Shown: positions 27,508 through 36,907, counted from the stretch's first letter. The stretch is 64,000 nt of DNA from Arenibacter echinorum (GCF_003259375.1 NZ_QLLN01000003.1:238955-302954); one strand, 5' to 3'. The notes: generated from the sequence alone by a model not told the origin. A program made the numbers and translations.

Positions 27508-28188
27508 ATGCAAATTACTTCTTTAGGCCATTCCTCTTTATTAATTGAAACAGGTGGAAAAAGGTTACTGGTAGATCCGTATATTTCAGGAAATGATAAA
27601 GTCGATGGGAAAATCGACATTAAAGATCTAAAGCCCGATTACATCCTGGTTACCCACGCCCATCAAGACCATACTTTGGATGTTGAGGAAATTGAAAAAA
27701 TGAGCAAAGCCATAGTGGTAAGCAATTTTGAGATAACCACTTACTATGAAAACAAGGGCTTAAAGGCTCACCCTATGAACCACGGTGGGAGTTGGAAGTT
27801 CGATTTTGGTACCCTGAAATATGTAAATGCCATTCACACCTCTTCCTTTGCAGATGGGACCTATGGAGGCCAGCCAGGGGGATTTATTCTATCTTCAGAA
27901 GGAAAACATATTTATATTGCCGGTGACACTGCCTTGACTATGGATATGAAACTTATTCCGATGTCCTTTCAATTGGATCTAGCAGTATTGCCCATTGGTG
28001 ATAATTTTACGATGGGCGTCGATGATGCCATTTTAGCGTCCAATTTTGTGGAATGCCCTAAGATATTGGGTTATCATTATGATACTTTCGGGTATATTGT
28101 AATTGACCATAAAGAATCTGTTCAAAAATTTTCCAAGCATGGTAAAGAGCTAATTCTGTTGGAAATAGGAGGGTCTTTAATAGTTTAG
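27508..28188 (+). CDS. UPF0173-type metal-dependent hydrolase (MBL fold)
   Basis: 226 aa. Metallo-beta-lactamase fold of the YtkL/UPF0173 type: N-terminal ITSLGHSSLLIETGGKRLLVDP, metal motif THAHQDH (His50-x-His52-x-Asp54-His55), AIHTSS, AGDTALTMDM and a late GYHYDTFGYI. Cytosolic by lack of a signal. It lies 24 bp after the sensor kinase on the same strand, so co-transcription is likely. The reaction is not known for this family. Confidence 0.9.
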   Translation: MQITSLGHSSLLIETGGKRLLVDPYISGNDKVDGKIDIKDLKPDYILVTHAHQDHTLDVEEIEKMSKAIVVSNFEITTYYENKGLKAHPMNHGGSWKFDFGTLKYVNAIHTSSFADGTYGGQPGGFILSSEGKHIYIAGDTALTMDMKLIPMSFQLDLAVLPIGDNFTMGVDDAILASNFVECPKILGYHYDTFGYIVIDHKESVQKFSKHGKELILLEIGGSLIV

Positions 28189-28992
28189 TTATCTCACTTT
28201 ACTTCGCAGTACTAGCCTGTGGAGTAGTTTGGGAAAAAATCTTTTCATATAAATACCCATTACTTCTTTCCGGCCAATGTAAACTTCGAATTTCTCTTTT
28301 TCTATGGCGTTGACCATTTTCTTGGCAAAAACATGAGGAGATAGTCCATTTTTAGTAGCCACATCATTGTCGACCTGGGGACTGCCATCTGCGGTAAGGG
28401 CATTTATGGCTACATAGGTATTTACAAACCCTGGACATACCATGGTTACCTTTATGTTGTCCTCTTCATGTTCCATGCGCAGAACATCAAAAAAACCATG
28501 TAGTGCGTGCTTGGCCCCGCAATATCCAGAGCGATAGGGAGAGCCAAATTTTCCCATTAGGCTGGTTACGGTAACAAAATGGCCTTTTTTTTGGGAAACA
28601 AAATAAGGAAGGATTGCTTTGGTAAGGGCAATGGTACCAAAGTAATTTACGTCCATTAATTTCTGATAGACTTGCAAATCGGTTTCCATAATTAAAGAGC
28701 GCTGGCTTATACCAGCATTATTTATCAATAGGTGTATTGACCCATAAAAAGATAAGGCTTCAGTTACTTTTTCAGACATTTTATCCCTATCCATCAAATC
28801 CAATGGGAGCAGGGAGATAAGATCACTATTTGTGCATCGGGCCTTTACTTGTTGCAGATCTATTAAATTTCTGGAAGATATTATCAGTTTATAGTCTTTG
28901 CGATTAAGTTCATAGGTCAGTGCTTCACCTATTCCAGATGAAGCCCCTGTTATCCAAACTACCTTTTCAACTTTTGTTTTCATTTTTTTCAT
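28189..28992 (-). CDS. short-chain dehydrogenase/reductase
   Basis: 267 aa classical SDR. NAD(P)-binding TGASSGIG, structural LLINNAGIS, catalytic Ser in TVTSLMGK and YCGAK (Tyr-x-x-x-Lys). The C-terminal KRFFPKLLHRLVLRSKVR resembles DHRS7-like SDRs. A second possible start, MKTK, lies three codons in. It converges end-to-end with the MBL hydrolase (adjacent stops) and is divergent from menC. Substrate unknown. Confidence 0.9.
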   Translation of the reverse strand: MKKMKTKVEKVVWITGASSGIGEALTYELNRKDYKLIISSRNLIDLQQVKARCTNSDLISLLPLDLMDRDKMSEKVTEALSFYGSIHLLINNAGISQRSLIMETDLQVYQKLMDVNYFGTIALTKAILPYFVSQKKGHFVTVTSLMGKFGSPYRSGYCGAKHALHGFFDVLRMEHEEDNIKVTMVCPGFVNTYVAINALTADGSPQVDNDVATKNGLSPHVFAKKMVNAIEKEKFEVYIGRKEVMGIYMKRFFPKLLHRLVLRSKVR

Positions 28993-29031
28993 AATTGGAA
29001 AAAAAGATAGTTAAATTTGATTTTATATTTC

Positions 29032-30084
29032 ATGAAAGCGACCTACAAAAAATACATTTTAGAATTTAAACGTCCCAGCGGTACTTCCAGGGGAATAATG
29101 ACCCACAAAGAAACCTTCTTTATTATTTTAGAACAGGATAAAAAATTTGGAATTGGAGAATGCGGTATTTTAAGGGGATTAAGTGTTGATGATGTGCCTG
29201 ATTATGGGGAAAAGCTAAAATGGACCTGTGATAATATCGGTTTGGGTAAAGACCAATTATGGGAAGCTTTGATACATTATCCCAGTATTCAATTCGGAGT
29301 GGAACAAGCCCATTTATCCCTTAACTCCGAGGATCCTTTTTTACCTTTTCCTTCAGATTTCACGCAAAACAATAGCCCCATAGCTATCAATGGATTGATC
29401 TGGATGGGAGATGAACATTATATGCACCAACAGATCCAGCAAAAGCTGGTGGAAGGTTTCAAATGCATTAAATTAAAAATTGGAGCCATCGATTTTGAGA
29501 AGGAAATAGCACTTTTAAAATCCATTCGAAACAAATACAGTGAAAAAGAAATTGAACTAAGGGTCGATGCCAATGGCGCATTCCTTCCTTCCGAGGCCAT
29601 GCATAAACTGGAACGCCTTTCCGCGTTTGACCTACACTCCTTAGAACAACCTATCAAGGCAGGGAACGCCTATGAAATGAAGGAATTATGTTCAAATTCT
29701 CCTATTCCTATAGCCTTGGATGAAGAATTAATAGGGATTACGGATGTAACGGAAAAGGAGAAACTTCTACAAACTATAGGGCCACAATATATAATCCTGA
29801 AACCCAGTTTGGTTGGAGGGTTTAGAGGAAGTATGGAATGGATCAAAATTGCGGAGAAATTAAATATAAAATGGTGGGTTACCAGTGCGCTGGAAAGCAA
29901 TATTGGCCTCAATGCCATAGCCCAATGGACCTATACCTTGGATAACCCTTTGCCCCAGGGATTGGGTACCGGTGGATTATACACCAATAATTTTGAATGT
30001 CCGCTAAGAGTGAAAAATGGTACAATATCCTATGAAAAAACCGGGAATTGGGATAATAATTTAATTGAGAATATATGTATATAG
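29032..30084 (+). CDS. menC: o-succinylbenzoate synthase
   Basis: 350 aa from the ATG at 29032 (MKATYKKYILEFKRPSG); the upstream in-frame ATT-led extension is unlikely. Enolase-superfamily muconate-cycloisomerase type: KLKIGAID (catalytic Lys), RVDANGAF (metal Asp), SLEQPI (Glu), ALDEELIG (Asp) and ILKPSLVGG (Lys). It dehydrates SHCHC to o-succinylbenzoate in menaquinone synthesis. The 3' end overlaps the CPBP gene by 10 bp, and menE follows, so this is a men operon fragment. Confidence 0.92.
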   Translation: MKATYKKYILEFKRPSGTSRGIMTHKETFFIILEQDKKFGIGECGILRGLSVDDVPDYGEKLKWTCDNIGLGKDQLWEALIHYPSIQFGVEQAHLSLNSEDPFLPFPSDFTQNNSPIAINGLIWMGDEHYMHQQIQQKLVEGFKCIKLKIGAIDFEKEIALLKSIRNKYSEKEIELRVDANGAFLPSEAMHKLERLSAFDLHSLEQPIKAGNAYEMKELCSNSPIPIALDEELIGITDVTEKEKLLQTIGPQYIILKPSLVGGFRGSMEWIKIAEKLNIKWWVTSALESNIGLNAIAQWTYTLDNPLPQGLGTGGLYTNNFECPLRVKNGTISYEKTGNWDNNLIENICI

Positions 30085-31034
30085 AACAGGGATATAAAGG
30101 GAATCATGAATCGTGGCGATACCTTGTAGGGATTTTGATCATATTTATTGGCTGGCAACTTTTGGGTTCCATTCCACTTCTTGGGGTTATAATTGTTAAG
30201 TCGCTTGGTGGGGAAACTTTTCCTTCAGATGTTGCTGGAATGTCCAAAATGGTCGGAAGCAATTTATTTCTTTTCTTAATGCTTATTTCTTTTGTTTTTG
30301 GTCTTTTGGCAACATTTCTTACCGTTAAATTTGTCCATAGACAAAGTATTGTATCACTGACCACCAGCAGAAAGAAAATAGATTGGCAAAGAGTTTTCTT
30401 TGCTTTTGGACTTTGGGGTTTTATAACCATTTTAATTACAGGTTTGGATATATACCTAACCCCAGAGGATTATGTTTTCAATTTTAATTTAATGCCCTTT
30501 GTAATATTGTGCCTTATTTCGGTATTCTTAATCCCGCTGCAAACCAGTTTCGAAGAATATTTTATGCGGGGATATCTGATGCAGGGAATTGGCTTAATGT
30601 CGGGCAAAAGATGGGTTCCTTTAGTAATAACCTCTATGATTTTTGGGTTGTTGCACCTTTTTAATCCTGAGGTTGAAAAATTGGGATATGGAATAATGGT
30701 CTATTATATCGGCACCGGATTTTTTCTTGGGATATTGACATTAATGGATGAAGGCTTGGAATTGGCCATTGGTTTTCATGCAGCCAATAATTTATTGACC
30801 GCCCTTATGGTGACAGCCGACTGGACCGCCTTTCAGACCGAATCCCTTTATAGGGATATATCGGAACCAGAATTGGGCTGGGATGTTTTTGTCCCGGTTT
30901 TGGTAATTTATCCCATTCTCCTGTACCTATTTTCCAAAAAATACGGCTGGACAAATTGGAAGGACCGACTTACGGGTGATGTTCAAAACTTAGAAACAGT
31001 ACAAATAAAAGAAGAAAGTGAGTCCAAGCTATAA
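30075..31034 (+). CDS. CPBP family intramembrane metalloprotease
   Basis: 319 aa with about eight hydrophobic helices. CPBP (Abi/CaaX prenyl protease-like) motifs are intact: EEYFMRGYL (Glu-Glu...Arg), FGLLHLFNP and FHAANNLL. It is an inner-membrane protease or a protein with that fold; substrate unknown. It overlaps menC by 10 bp at its start and menE by 17 bp at its end, so all three should be co-transcribed and translationally coupled. Confidence 0.9.
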   Translation: MYIEQGYKGNHESWRYLVGILIIFIGWQLLGSIPLLGVIIVKSLGGETFPSDVAGMSKMVGSNLFLFLMLISFVFGLLATFLTVKFVHRQSIVSLTTSRKKIDWQRVFFAFGLWGFITILITGLDIYLTPEDYVFNFNLMPFVILCLISVFLIPLQTSFEEYFMRGYLMQGIGLMSGKRWVPLVITSMIFGLLHLFNPEVEKLGYGIMVYYIGTGFFLGILTLMDEGLELAIGFHAANNLLTALMVTADWTAFQTESLYRDISEPELGWDVFVPVLVIYPILLYLFSKKYGWTNWKDRLTGDVQNLETVQIKEESESKL

Positions 31035-32088
31035 AAATATCCACCCTAAATTCAAATTCAACGAAATCCATTACGATTTTGGAGATTTAAAGGAACTTGC
31101 TTATAGCCTTGTAAAGGAAGGGCAGGAGTATGAAAAGTCCATTGGCAATTTTCTGATGGATTGGCTGGATGATTCAGATTCCCTTAAAGTCCATACGTCC
31201 GGATCCACAGGTGTCCCCAAAACAATTACCTTGAAAAAGGAACATATGATCAATTCCGCATTGGCCACAGGTGCATTCTTTAAAATGGGACCTGGAACAA
31301 AAGCCCTTCAATGTTTGTCTGCAAACCATATAGCCGGTAGAATGATGTTGGTCAGAGCCGTGGTACTTGGATGGGAAATAGACACGGTGGAACCTACTTC
31401 CAATCCTTTACAATTCACTTCCAAACATTACGACTTTGTTGCCATGGTTCCTATGCAGGTGCAGGGCTCCTTATCAAATTTATACCAAATATGCACCTTA
31501 ATAATTGGGGGAGCACCCATTTCCCCTGAATTAAAATCAGATCTGAACAAGGTAGAAACGCGTATTTTTGAAACCTATGGAATGACCGAGACCATTACGC
31601 ATATTGCCGTGAAGGAGCTTACCAAAGGTGCTGTCAACAACAATTTCAAAGCACTCCCAGAGGTTGTTTTTACGAATGATGAAAGGGATTGTCTAGTGAT
31701 CGAAGCACCTAAAGTTTCGGACGGTATTATAACAACGAATGATGTGGTAAATCTTATTTCTACCTCAGAGTTCCAGTGGTTGGGCAGGTATGATAATGTT
31801 ATTAATTCCGGAGGAGTAAAAATAATTCCGGAACTATTGGAAAATAAATTGTCATCTTTGATCAAATCCAGATTTTTTGTAGCGGGCATCCCTGATGCAT
31901 ATTTAGGCCAAAAGTTGATATTGGTAGTAGAAGGTAAGGTAGATGTGAATCAATTATTCCATGATATCAAATCCCTTAGCTCAATTTCCAAATTTAAAAT
32001 TCCCAAAGCAATATTTAGTGTAGACCATTTCGTGGAGACAGTTAGTGGAAAGGTAAATAGAAACGAAACTTTAGGAATTATAAAATAG
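31018..32088 (+). CDS. menE: o-succinylbenzoate-CoA ligase-type AMP-binding enzyme
   Basis: 356 aa, shorter than the roughly 450-500 aa MenE of E. coli or Bacillus but usual for Flavobacteriaceae. ANL motifs: HTSGSTGVPKTITL (P-loop), LSANHIAGRMM, FETYGMTETITHIA, WLGRYDNVINSGG, and KFKIPKAI...SGKVNRN with the C-terminal Lys. It activates o-succinylbenzoate to its CoA ester. The start is GTG at 31018; the next Met is too far in, and the N-terminus matches the family. It lies with menC. Confidence 0.9.
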   Translation: MSPSYKNIHPKFKFNEIHYDFGDLKELAYSLVKEGQEYEKSIGNFLMDWLDDSDSLKVHTSGSTGVPKTITLKKEHMINSALATGAFFKMGPGTKALQCLSANHIAGRMMLVRAVVLGWEIDTVEPTSNPLQFTSKHYDFVAMVPMQVQGSLSNLYQICTLIIGGAPISPELKSDLNKVETRIFETYGMTETITHIAVKELTKGAVNNNFKALPEVVFTNDERDCLVIEAPKVSDGIITTNDVVNLISTSEFQWLGRYDNVINSGGVKIIPELLENKLSSLIKSRFFVAGIPDAYLGQKLILVVEGKVDVNQLFHDIKSLSSISKFKIPKAIFSVDHFVETVSGKVNRNETLGIIK

Positions 32089-32167
32089 AGAGGTTCAGGG
32101 GTTTATCTTAAATTAATTCCCTAAATTCAAGAATTGAATATTACTTTCAAATTCTAAAGTGTACCTA

Positions 32168-33913
32168 ATGGCCCGGATTTTTGTCAGTATAACATTTCTC
32201 TTTGTTTTCATTTTAGGGACCTCACAGGAAACTAAGATTACCATCAGTGGCAAGGTCACTTATATGGGCCGGGCTTTACCCAATGCCAATGTGCACATTA
32301 AAGGTACTACCGTAGGAACAAAAACGGATGCCAAAGGAAAATATAGTATAGAAGTGTTTCCTGGAAATATATTGGCTTTTACCTATTTGGGAATGCAAAC
32401 CATTGAAGTAGCTGTTGATGACATGCACAATATAATGGACATACAGCTATCGGAACATGTAGAAGAATTGAATGAAGTAATTGTAAAAAAACGAAAACGT
32501 AAAAGTCAAAAAGAACTTCTGGCTGATTATCCCACCAATACCAACCTAATCAAGTCCTCATGGGGAATTATGGACAAGGATCGGACATCATATTCGATGA
32601 GGGTCATTGATGGTAAAAATTTAATGTCTTCGGGGATTGATTTTCTAGATGCGCTACTTGCATGGGTTCCTAATATTCTAATTGACAGGGTAACTAACCC
32701 CTTGGATCCACGTGTTTATTTGCCACAATATGGAAGTACAAAAGGCACTGTCCTTTTTGATGTGGATGGATTTGTGCATGAAAAAGCCCCTACATTTATT
32801 GCAGTTCAAGAAATTGAACGTGTTGCGGTACTTACCAGAAATGGCGCATTTGCCAGATATGGTCCTAGAGGGGCTGGAGGCGTCATTATTATTAATACCA
32901 AGGAGCAGACCCGTTTAGATGACTTAGGGGTAAAAAGAATCTACAACAATTCAGGATTAAGGGATAGTATTAATGATCAGTTAGCCATAAAGCAGGCGTA
33001 TGTTCCAGAAATTCCTGAGTATATTAAAGAATATTCTTTGGCCGATACGAAAGAAAAGGCTGATCAAATATTTGAAAATCAAAAAACAAGGTTTAGCAAC
33101 TCTCCCTATTATTTACTTGACCTTTCCCAATATTTTAAGGACACCTGGGGAGACAACAAAAAATCTCAAACACTTCTGGATAACATGGCTCACCAATTCG
33201 CCCATGAGGCCACTGCTCTAAAGGCATTGGCCTATAGGTATGAAAAACTGGGTTCACTGGAAAGTGCCTTACAGCAATACTTGGCGATTCTGAAATTGAA
33301 ACCAAGGGATGCCCAATCTCACAGGGATTTGGCAAATGCCTATGATGAAATAGGGAATTACCAAAAGGCTATACATATTTATTCCCGTTATGAGCTTGCC
33401 GTTAACGATCTAGACTCTGTTCCATTTGACAAATATGGTACGGACGAGCTTATGACTACGGAACGGATGAATATTATTAAACTCAACGCAGGGAAGTTTT
33501 TTTTGGAAAGTGGGTCCTTTCAAGAAATTACTGCAAATCCAGAGAGCAGGGTATTATTTGAATGGAATAATAGTGCAGCCGAATTTGAATTGCAATTTGT
33601 AGATCCTGAAAAGTATTATGACAGTTGGGAATATACTGTTGCAACTAAGGAATCCGAATTGTCCGCCGCAATTTCAAAAGGCTACTCCAGTAAACAATTC
33701 TTTTTGGACGACGACCTAAAAGGTGAATGGGTGGTTAATATTTCTTACTTCGGAAATGGTTCACAAGACCCAACCTACCTGAAAGTAACCACATTTTTTG
33801 ATTACGGCACCGTGGAGCAAAGGCAGTCTATTAGTGTTTTTAAACTCGCCGGGATTAAGGAAGATTCTTATTTGTGTAGAATCAATACGGATTCAAAATT
33901 ATTTATTGAATAA
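32168..33913 (+). CDS. secreted CarboxypepD_reg / TonB-plug / TPR protein without barrel
   Basis: 581 aa from ATG 32168 (MARIFVSITF), preferred over GTG 32159. Signal peptide (1-20), carboxypeptidase regulatory-like domain (ISGKVTYMGRALPNANV...TKTDAKGKYSI), plug-like domain (DGKNLMSSGIDFLDALLAWVPNILI ... GAFARYGPRGAGGVIIINTK), then TPR repeats (LKALAYRYEKLGSLESALQQYLAIL) and a C-terminal beta-rich domain. The 22-strand TonB receptor barrel is absent. It is probably periplasmic or surface-associated; a protein-binding role is only a guess. Confidence 0.85.
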   Translation: MARIFVSITFLFVFILGTSQETKITISGKVTYMGRALPNANVHIKGTTVGTKTDAKGKYSIEVFPGNILAFTYLGMQTIEVAVDDMHNIMDIQLSEHVEELNEVIVKKRKRKSQKELLADYPTNTNLIKSSWGIMDKDRTSYSMRVIDGKNLMSSGIDFLDALLAWVPNILIDRVTNPLDPRVYLPQYGSTKGTVLFDVDGFVHEKAPTFIAVQEIERVAVLTRNGAFARYGPRGAGGVIIINTKEQTRLDDLGVKRIYNNSGLRDSINDQLAIKQAYVPEIPEYIKEYSLADTKEKADQIFENQKTRFSNSPYYLLDLSQYFKDTWGDNKKSQTLLDNMAHQFAHEATALKALAYRYEKLGSLESALQQYLAILKLKPRDAQSHRDLANAYDEIGNYQKAIHIYSRYELAVNDLDSVPFDKYGTDELMTTERMNIIKLNAGKFFLESGSFQEITANPESRVLFEWNNSAAEFELQFVDPEKYYDSWEYTVATKESELSAAISKGYSSKQFFLDDDLKGEWVVNISYFGNGSQDPTYLKVTTFFDYGTVEQRQSISVFKLAGIKEDSYLCRINTDSKLFIE

Positions 33914-33990
33914 ACTTCGCTCCTTGGCAGGGCTACAAATGCAACGAGTATTACATCTACACAATGATACATTACCAAATTATCCCATAT

Positions 33991-34068
33991 CCAAATTTTC
34001 AAATAAAAACATTGGTACATTAATGAATTGCTTCATTAGTACCTTGCTTCATTTCCAAATTTTCAAAT
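33991..34068. repeat. hairpin flanked by 14-bp direct repeats
   Basis: CCAAATTTTCAAAT occurs at 33991-34004 and 34055-34068. Between them is a hairpin: GGTAC (34014-34018) + TAATGAA (34021-34027), loop TTGC, TTCATTA (34032-34038) + GTACC (34039-34043). It fills the gap between convergent genes and could be a dispersed intergenic repeat or serve as a terminator, though no T-run follows directly. Confidence 0.55.
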
Positions 34069-34070
34069 TT

Positions 34071-35699
34071 TTAAACCTGTACCACCCCCATGTTAAAAGG
34101 CTTTTCAATAGGGGCATGGTTGGCTGCCTCGATCCCCATCGAAATCCATTTGCGAGTGTCCAAAGGATCTATTACCGCATCCGTCCATAAACGAGAGGCG
34201 GCATAATAGGGCGATATTTGGTTGTCATATCGCTCTTTTATTTTATTAAAAAGTTCGTTTTCCTGCGCCTCTGTTATTTTCTCGCCTTTCTTCTTTAAGG
34301 AAGCTGTTTCTATCTGAAGTAACACTTTGGCTGCCGAATTACCACTCATTACCGCCAATTCGGCACTGGGCCAGGCCACAATTAATCTTGGATCGTACGC
34401 CTTTCCGCACATGGCATAATTGCCCGCTCCGTAACTATTACCAACAATAACAGTGAATTTAGGCACTACGGAATTACTCACTGCATTAACCATTTTTGCA
34501 CCGTCCTTAATTATACCTCCATGTTCACTTTTGCTCCCAACCATAAATCCGGTGACGTCCTGTAAAAAAACCAATGGAATTTTTTTCTGGTTGCAGTTAG
34601 CAATAAAACGTGTGGCCTTATCAGCAGAATCGGAATAGATGACCCCTCCAAACTGCATTTCCCCATTTTTGTTCTTTACCACTTTGCGTTGGTTGGCAAC
34701 GATACCCACTGCCCATCCATCTATGCGGGCATATCCAGTAAGTATAGTTTTTCCATAACCTTCCTTGTATTGTTCAAAATCGGAATTATCTACCAGGCGA
34801 TTTATAATTTCTAACATATCGTATTGTTCGGCCCTTGATTTTGGAATTAAACCATAGATATCATCTTCTTTTTCCTTGGGTTTTGCTGCTGGGCTTCTGT
34901 TGTATCCAGCCTTATCATAGTCGCCTATTTTACCCATGATGTTCTTAATGGTATCCAAGGCGTCTTTATCGTCCTTTGCCTTGTAATCCGTTACTCCACT
35001 AATTTCACAATGGGTGGTGGCACCTCCCAAGGTTTCATTGTCGATTACTTCCCCAATCGCGGCTTTTACCAAATAACTTCCGGCCAAAAAAATACTCCCA
35101 GTTTTATCCACTATCAAGGCCTCATCGCTCATAATGGGAAGATAGGCCCCGCCTGCAACGCAGCTGCCCATAACAGCTGAAATTTGGGTAATTCCCATAC
35201 TGCTCATTACAGCATTGTTTCTGAAAATTCTACCAAAGTGTTCCTTGTCCGGAAATATTTCGTCCTGCATGGGAAGGTATACCCCGGCGCTATCGACCAA
35301 ATAAATAATGGGCAAGCGATTTTCAATAGAAATTTCTTGTGCCCTTAAGTTCTTTTTTGCTGTGATAGGAAACCATGCTCCTGCTTTTACCGTGGCATCA
35401 TTGGCAACAACAATGCATTGTTTGCCCTTTACATAGCCTATTTTTACTACAACCCCTCCTGAAGGACATCCACCATGGGTCTCGTACATACCATCACCCA
35501 CGAAGGCCCCGATTTCTATCGCTTCCTTTCCTGAATCCAAAAGATAATCAATGCGCTCCCTGGCACTTAATTTACCTTGGGCATGCTGTTTTTCCAAACG
35601 ACTTTTTCCACCTCCGAGTTTTACCTTGGCCAGTTTATGTTTTAATGCTGATAGTAGTAATTTATTGTGGTCTTCGTTTTTGTTGAAGTTGATATCCAT
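34071..35699 (-). CDS. acyl-CoA carboxylase carboxyltransferase (beta) subunit
   Basis: 542 aa, ClpP/crotonase-fold carboxyltransferase of the methylcrotonyl/propionyl-CoA carboxylase class. Motifs: KLSARERIDYLLD, THGGCPSGGVVV, GSCVAGGAYLPIMSDEA, LQDVTGFMVG and NSYGAGNYAMCGKAY (oxyanion loops). It transfers CO2 from carboxybiotin to acyl-CoA. No biotin carboxylase/BCCP gene is adjacent, so the partner is elsewhere. Methylcrotonyl-CoA is the most likely substrate by resemblance, but this is not proven. Confidence 0.92.
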   Translation of the reverse strand: MDINFNKNEDHNKLLLSALKHKLAKVKLGGGKSRLEKQHAQGKLSARERIDYLLDSGKEAIEIGAFVGDGMYETHGGCPSGGVVVKIGYVKGKQCIVVANDATVKAGAWFPITAKKNLRAQEISIENRLPIIYLVDSAGVYLPMQDEIFPDKEHFGRIFRNNAVMSSMGITQISAVMGSCVAGGAYLPIMSDEALIVDKTGSIFLAGSYLVKAAIGEVIDNETLGGATTHCEISGVTDYKAKDDKDALDTIKNIMGKIGDYDKAGYNRSPAAKPKEKEDDIYGLIPKSRAEQYDMLEIINRLVDNSDFEQYKEGYGKTILTGYARIDGWAVGIVANQRKVVKNKNGEMQFGGVIYSDSADKATRFIANCNQKKIPLVFLQDVTGFMVGSKSEHGGIIKDGAKMVNAVSNSVVPKFTVIVGNSYGAGNYAMCGKAYDPRLIVAWPSAELAVMSGNSAAKVLLQIETASLKKKGEKITEAQENELFNKIKERYDNQISPYYAASRLWTDAVIDPLDTRKWISMGIEAANHAPIEKPFNMGVVQV

Positions 35700-35772
35700 G
35701 TTGAGATGCCTTTCTTTTGCGCAATAAAGATAAGGAGTTATATTTATTAACTTTAACTAAATCATATTCTAA

Positions 35773-36756
35773 ATGAGCGAAAAAGTAAGATGGGGAATTA
35801 TCGGATTGGGCAATATTGCCGGTAATTTTGTTAAGGACCTTGCCCTGGTAGACGGGGCTCAAATATATGCGGCAGCCTCTAGAAATTTGGAAAAGGCCAA
35901 GGGGTTTGCAGAGGAATATAAAATTTCGAAGGCGTTTGGGAGCTATAAGGAACTTTTTGAGTGCAAGGAAGTTGATGTTGTCTATATTGCTACTCCCCAC
36001 ACTTCTCATTGCGAGCTATCAATTATGGCCATGGAACATGGCAAACATGTGCTATGTGAAAAGCCAATGGGCATAAATAGGGCTGAGGTCGAAAAAATGA
36101 TCGCATCGGCCCAACAAAACAAGGTTTTCTTAATGGAAGCCTTATGGAGCAGGTTTAATCCGTCCATTAAGAAGGTAAAACAATTCGTAGAGACCGGGGA
36201 AATTGGTCCATTGGCATTTGTACGTGCGGATTTTGCCTTTTACGCCCTGAATAGGGACTTTGAAGGAAGGGTGCTAAATCCTAAACTAGCCGGAGGTTCT
36301 TTGTTGGACATTGGAATTTACCCTATATTCCTTAGCTATTTGCTATTAGGTAAACCAGACCAGATTTTATCTACCTCCAACTTTCATGACAATGGTGTCG
36401 AGGTACAAACTTCATTGATCTTTAAATACCCCAAGGCCCAGGCCATTTTATATTCAGGGTTTACAAGTCGATCCGAAATGAAGGCGGAAATATCAGGAGA
36501 AAAGGGAACTATCTATATACCTGCTAGATGGCATGAAGCCCAGGGATATACCGTAGAGAGAAATGGAGAAAAGGAAGAGTTCAGCATACCAACTACAGGT
36601 AGGGGATATTTTTACGAAATAAAGGAGGTTCACGACTGTCTGGATCAAGGAAAGTTGGAAAGCCGTCTCTGGAGCCATCAGAATAGTTTGGATTTAATAA
36701 GCTTAATGGACACCGTGAGAAAACAAAATGGGATTGTATTTCCATTTGAGGAATAA
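35773..36756 (+). CDS. Gfo/Idh/MocA family oxidoreductase
   Basis: 327 aa. N-terminal Rossmann domain (WGIIGLGNIAGNFVKDL), VYIATPHTSH, and the EKP motif HVLCEKPMG with its catalytic-region Lys. The C-terminal domain includes GGSLLDIGIYPI. It is an NAD(P)-dependent sugar or polyol dehydrogenase, closest in feel to dihydrodiol/glucose-fructose-type members. Cytosolic. It is divergent from the carboxylase gene across 73 bp. Substrate unknown. Confidence 0.9.
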   Translation: MSEKVRWGIIGLGNIAGNFVKDLALVDGAQIYAAASRNLEKAKGFAEEYKISKAFGSYKELFECKEVDVVYIATPHTSHCELSIMAMEHGKHVLCEKPMGINRAEVEKMIASAQQNKVFLMEALWSRFNPSIKKVKQFVETGEIGPLAFVRADFAFYALNRDFEGRVLNPKLAGGSLLDIGIYPIFLSYLLLGKPDQILSTSNFHDNGVEVQTSLIFKYPKAQAILYSGFTSRSEMKAEISGEKGTIYIPARWHEAQGYTVERNGEKEEFSIPTTGRGYFYEIKEVHDCLDQGKLESRLWSHQNSLDLISLMDTVRKQNGIVFPFEE

Positions 36757-36829
36757 ATGGTTAAACCCCAAGGGAAGCCCTGAACCCCTATTAGAAAACA
36801 ATCCAAGGGTAGTGGTATTAAACTAGATA

Positions 36830-36907
36830 CCCCGCTAAACAGGCGGGATTCGTTCGACTTTCGTATTTCAATGAGCCTGCGGCTCCTGAAATACGTGTTT
36901 CACGAAT
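36830..36907. repeat. REP-like composite palindrome
   Basis: Hairpin 1: CCCGC / GCGGG (36831-36847). Hairpin 2: CGTATTTCA (36862-36870) pairs with TGAAATACG (36887-36895), with inner stem GAGCC/GGCTC (36873-36885, loop TGC) and outer arms ATTCGT (36848-36853) / ACGAAT (36902-36907). It is more GC-rich than its surroundings. It lies in the 227-bp gap after the oxidoreductase gene and looks like a REP/MITE-type dispersed element; it could also terminate transcription. Confidence 0.55.

Noticed and set aside
33798-34190. 130-aa plus-strand ORF over the convergent junction
   Set aside because: Overlaps the end of the plug-TPR gene in another frame and the carboxylase gene antisense; includes the repeat region.
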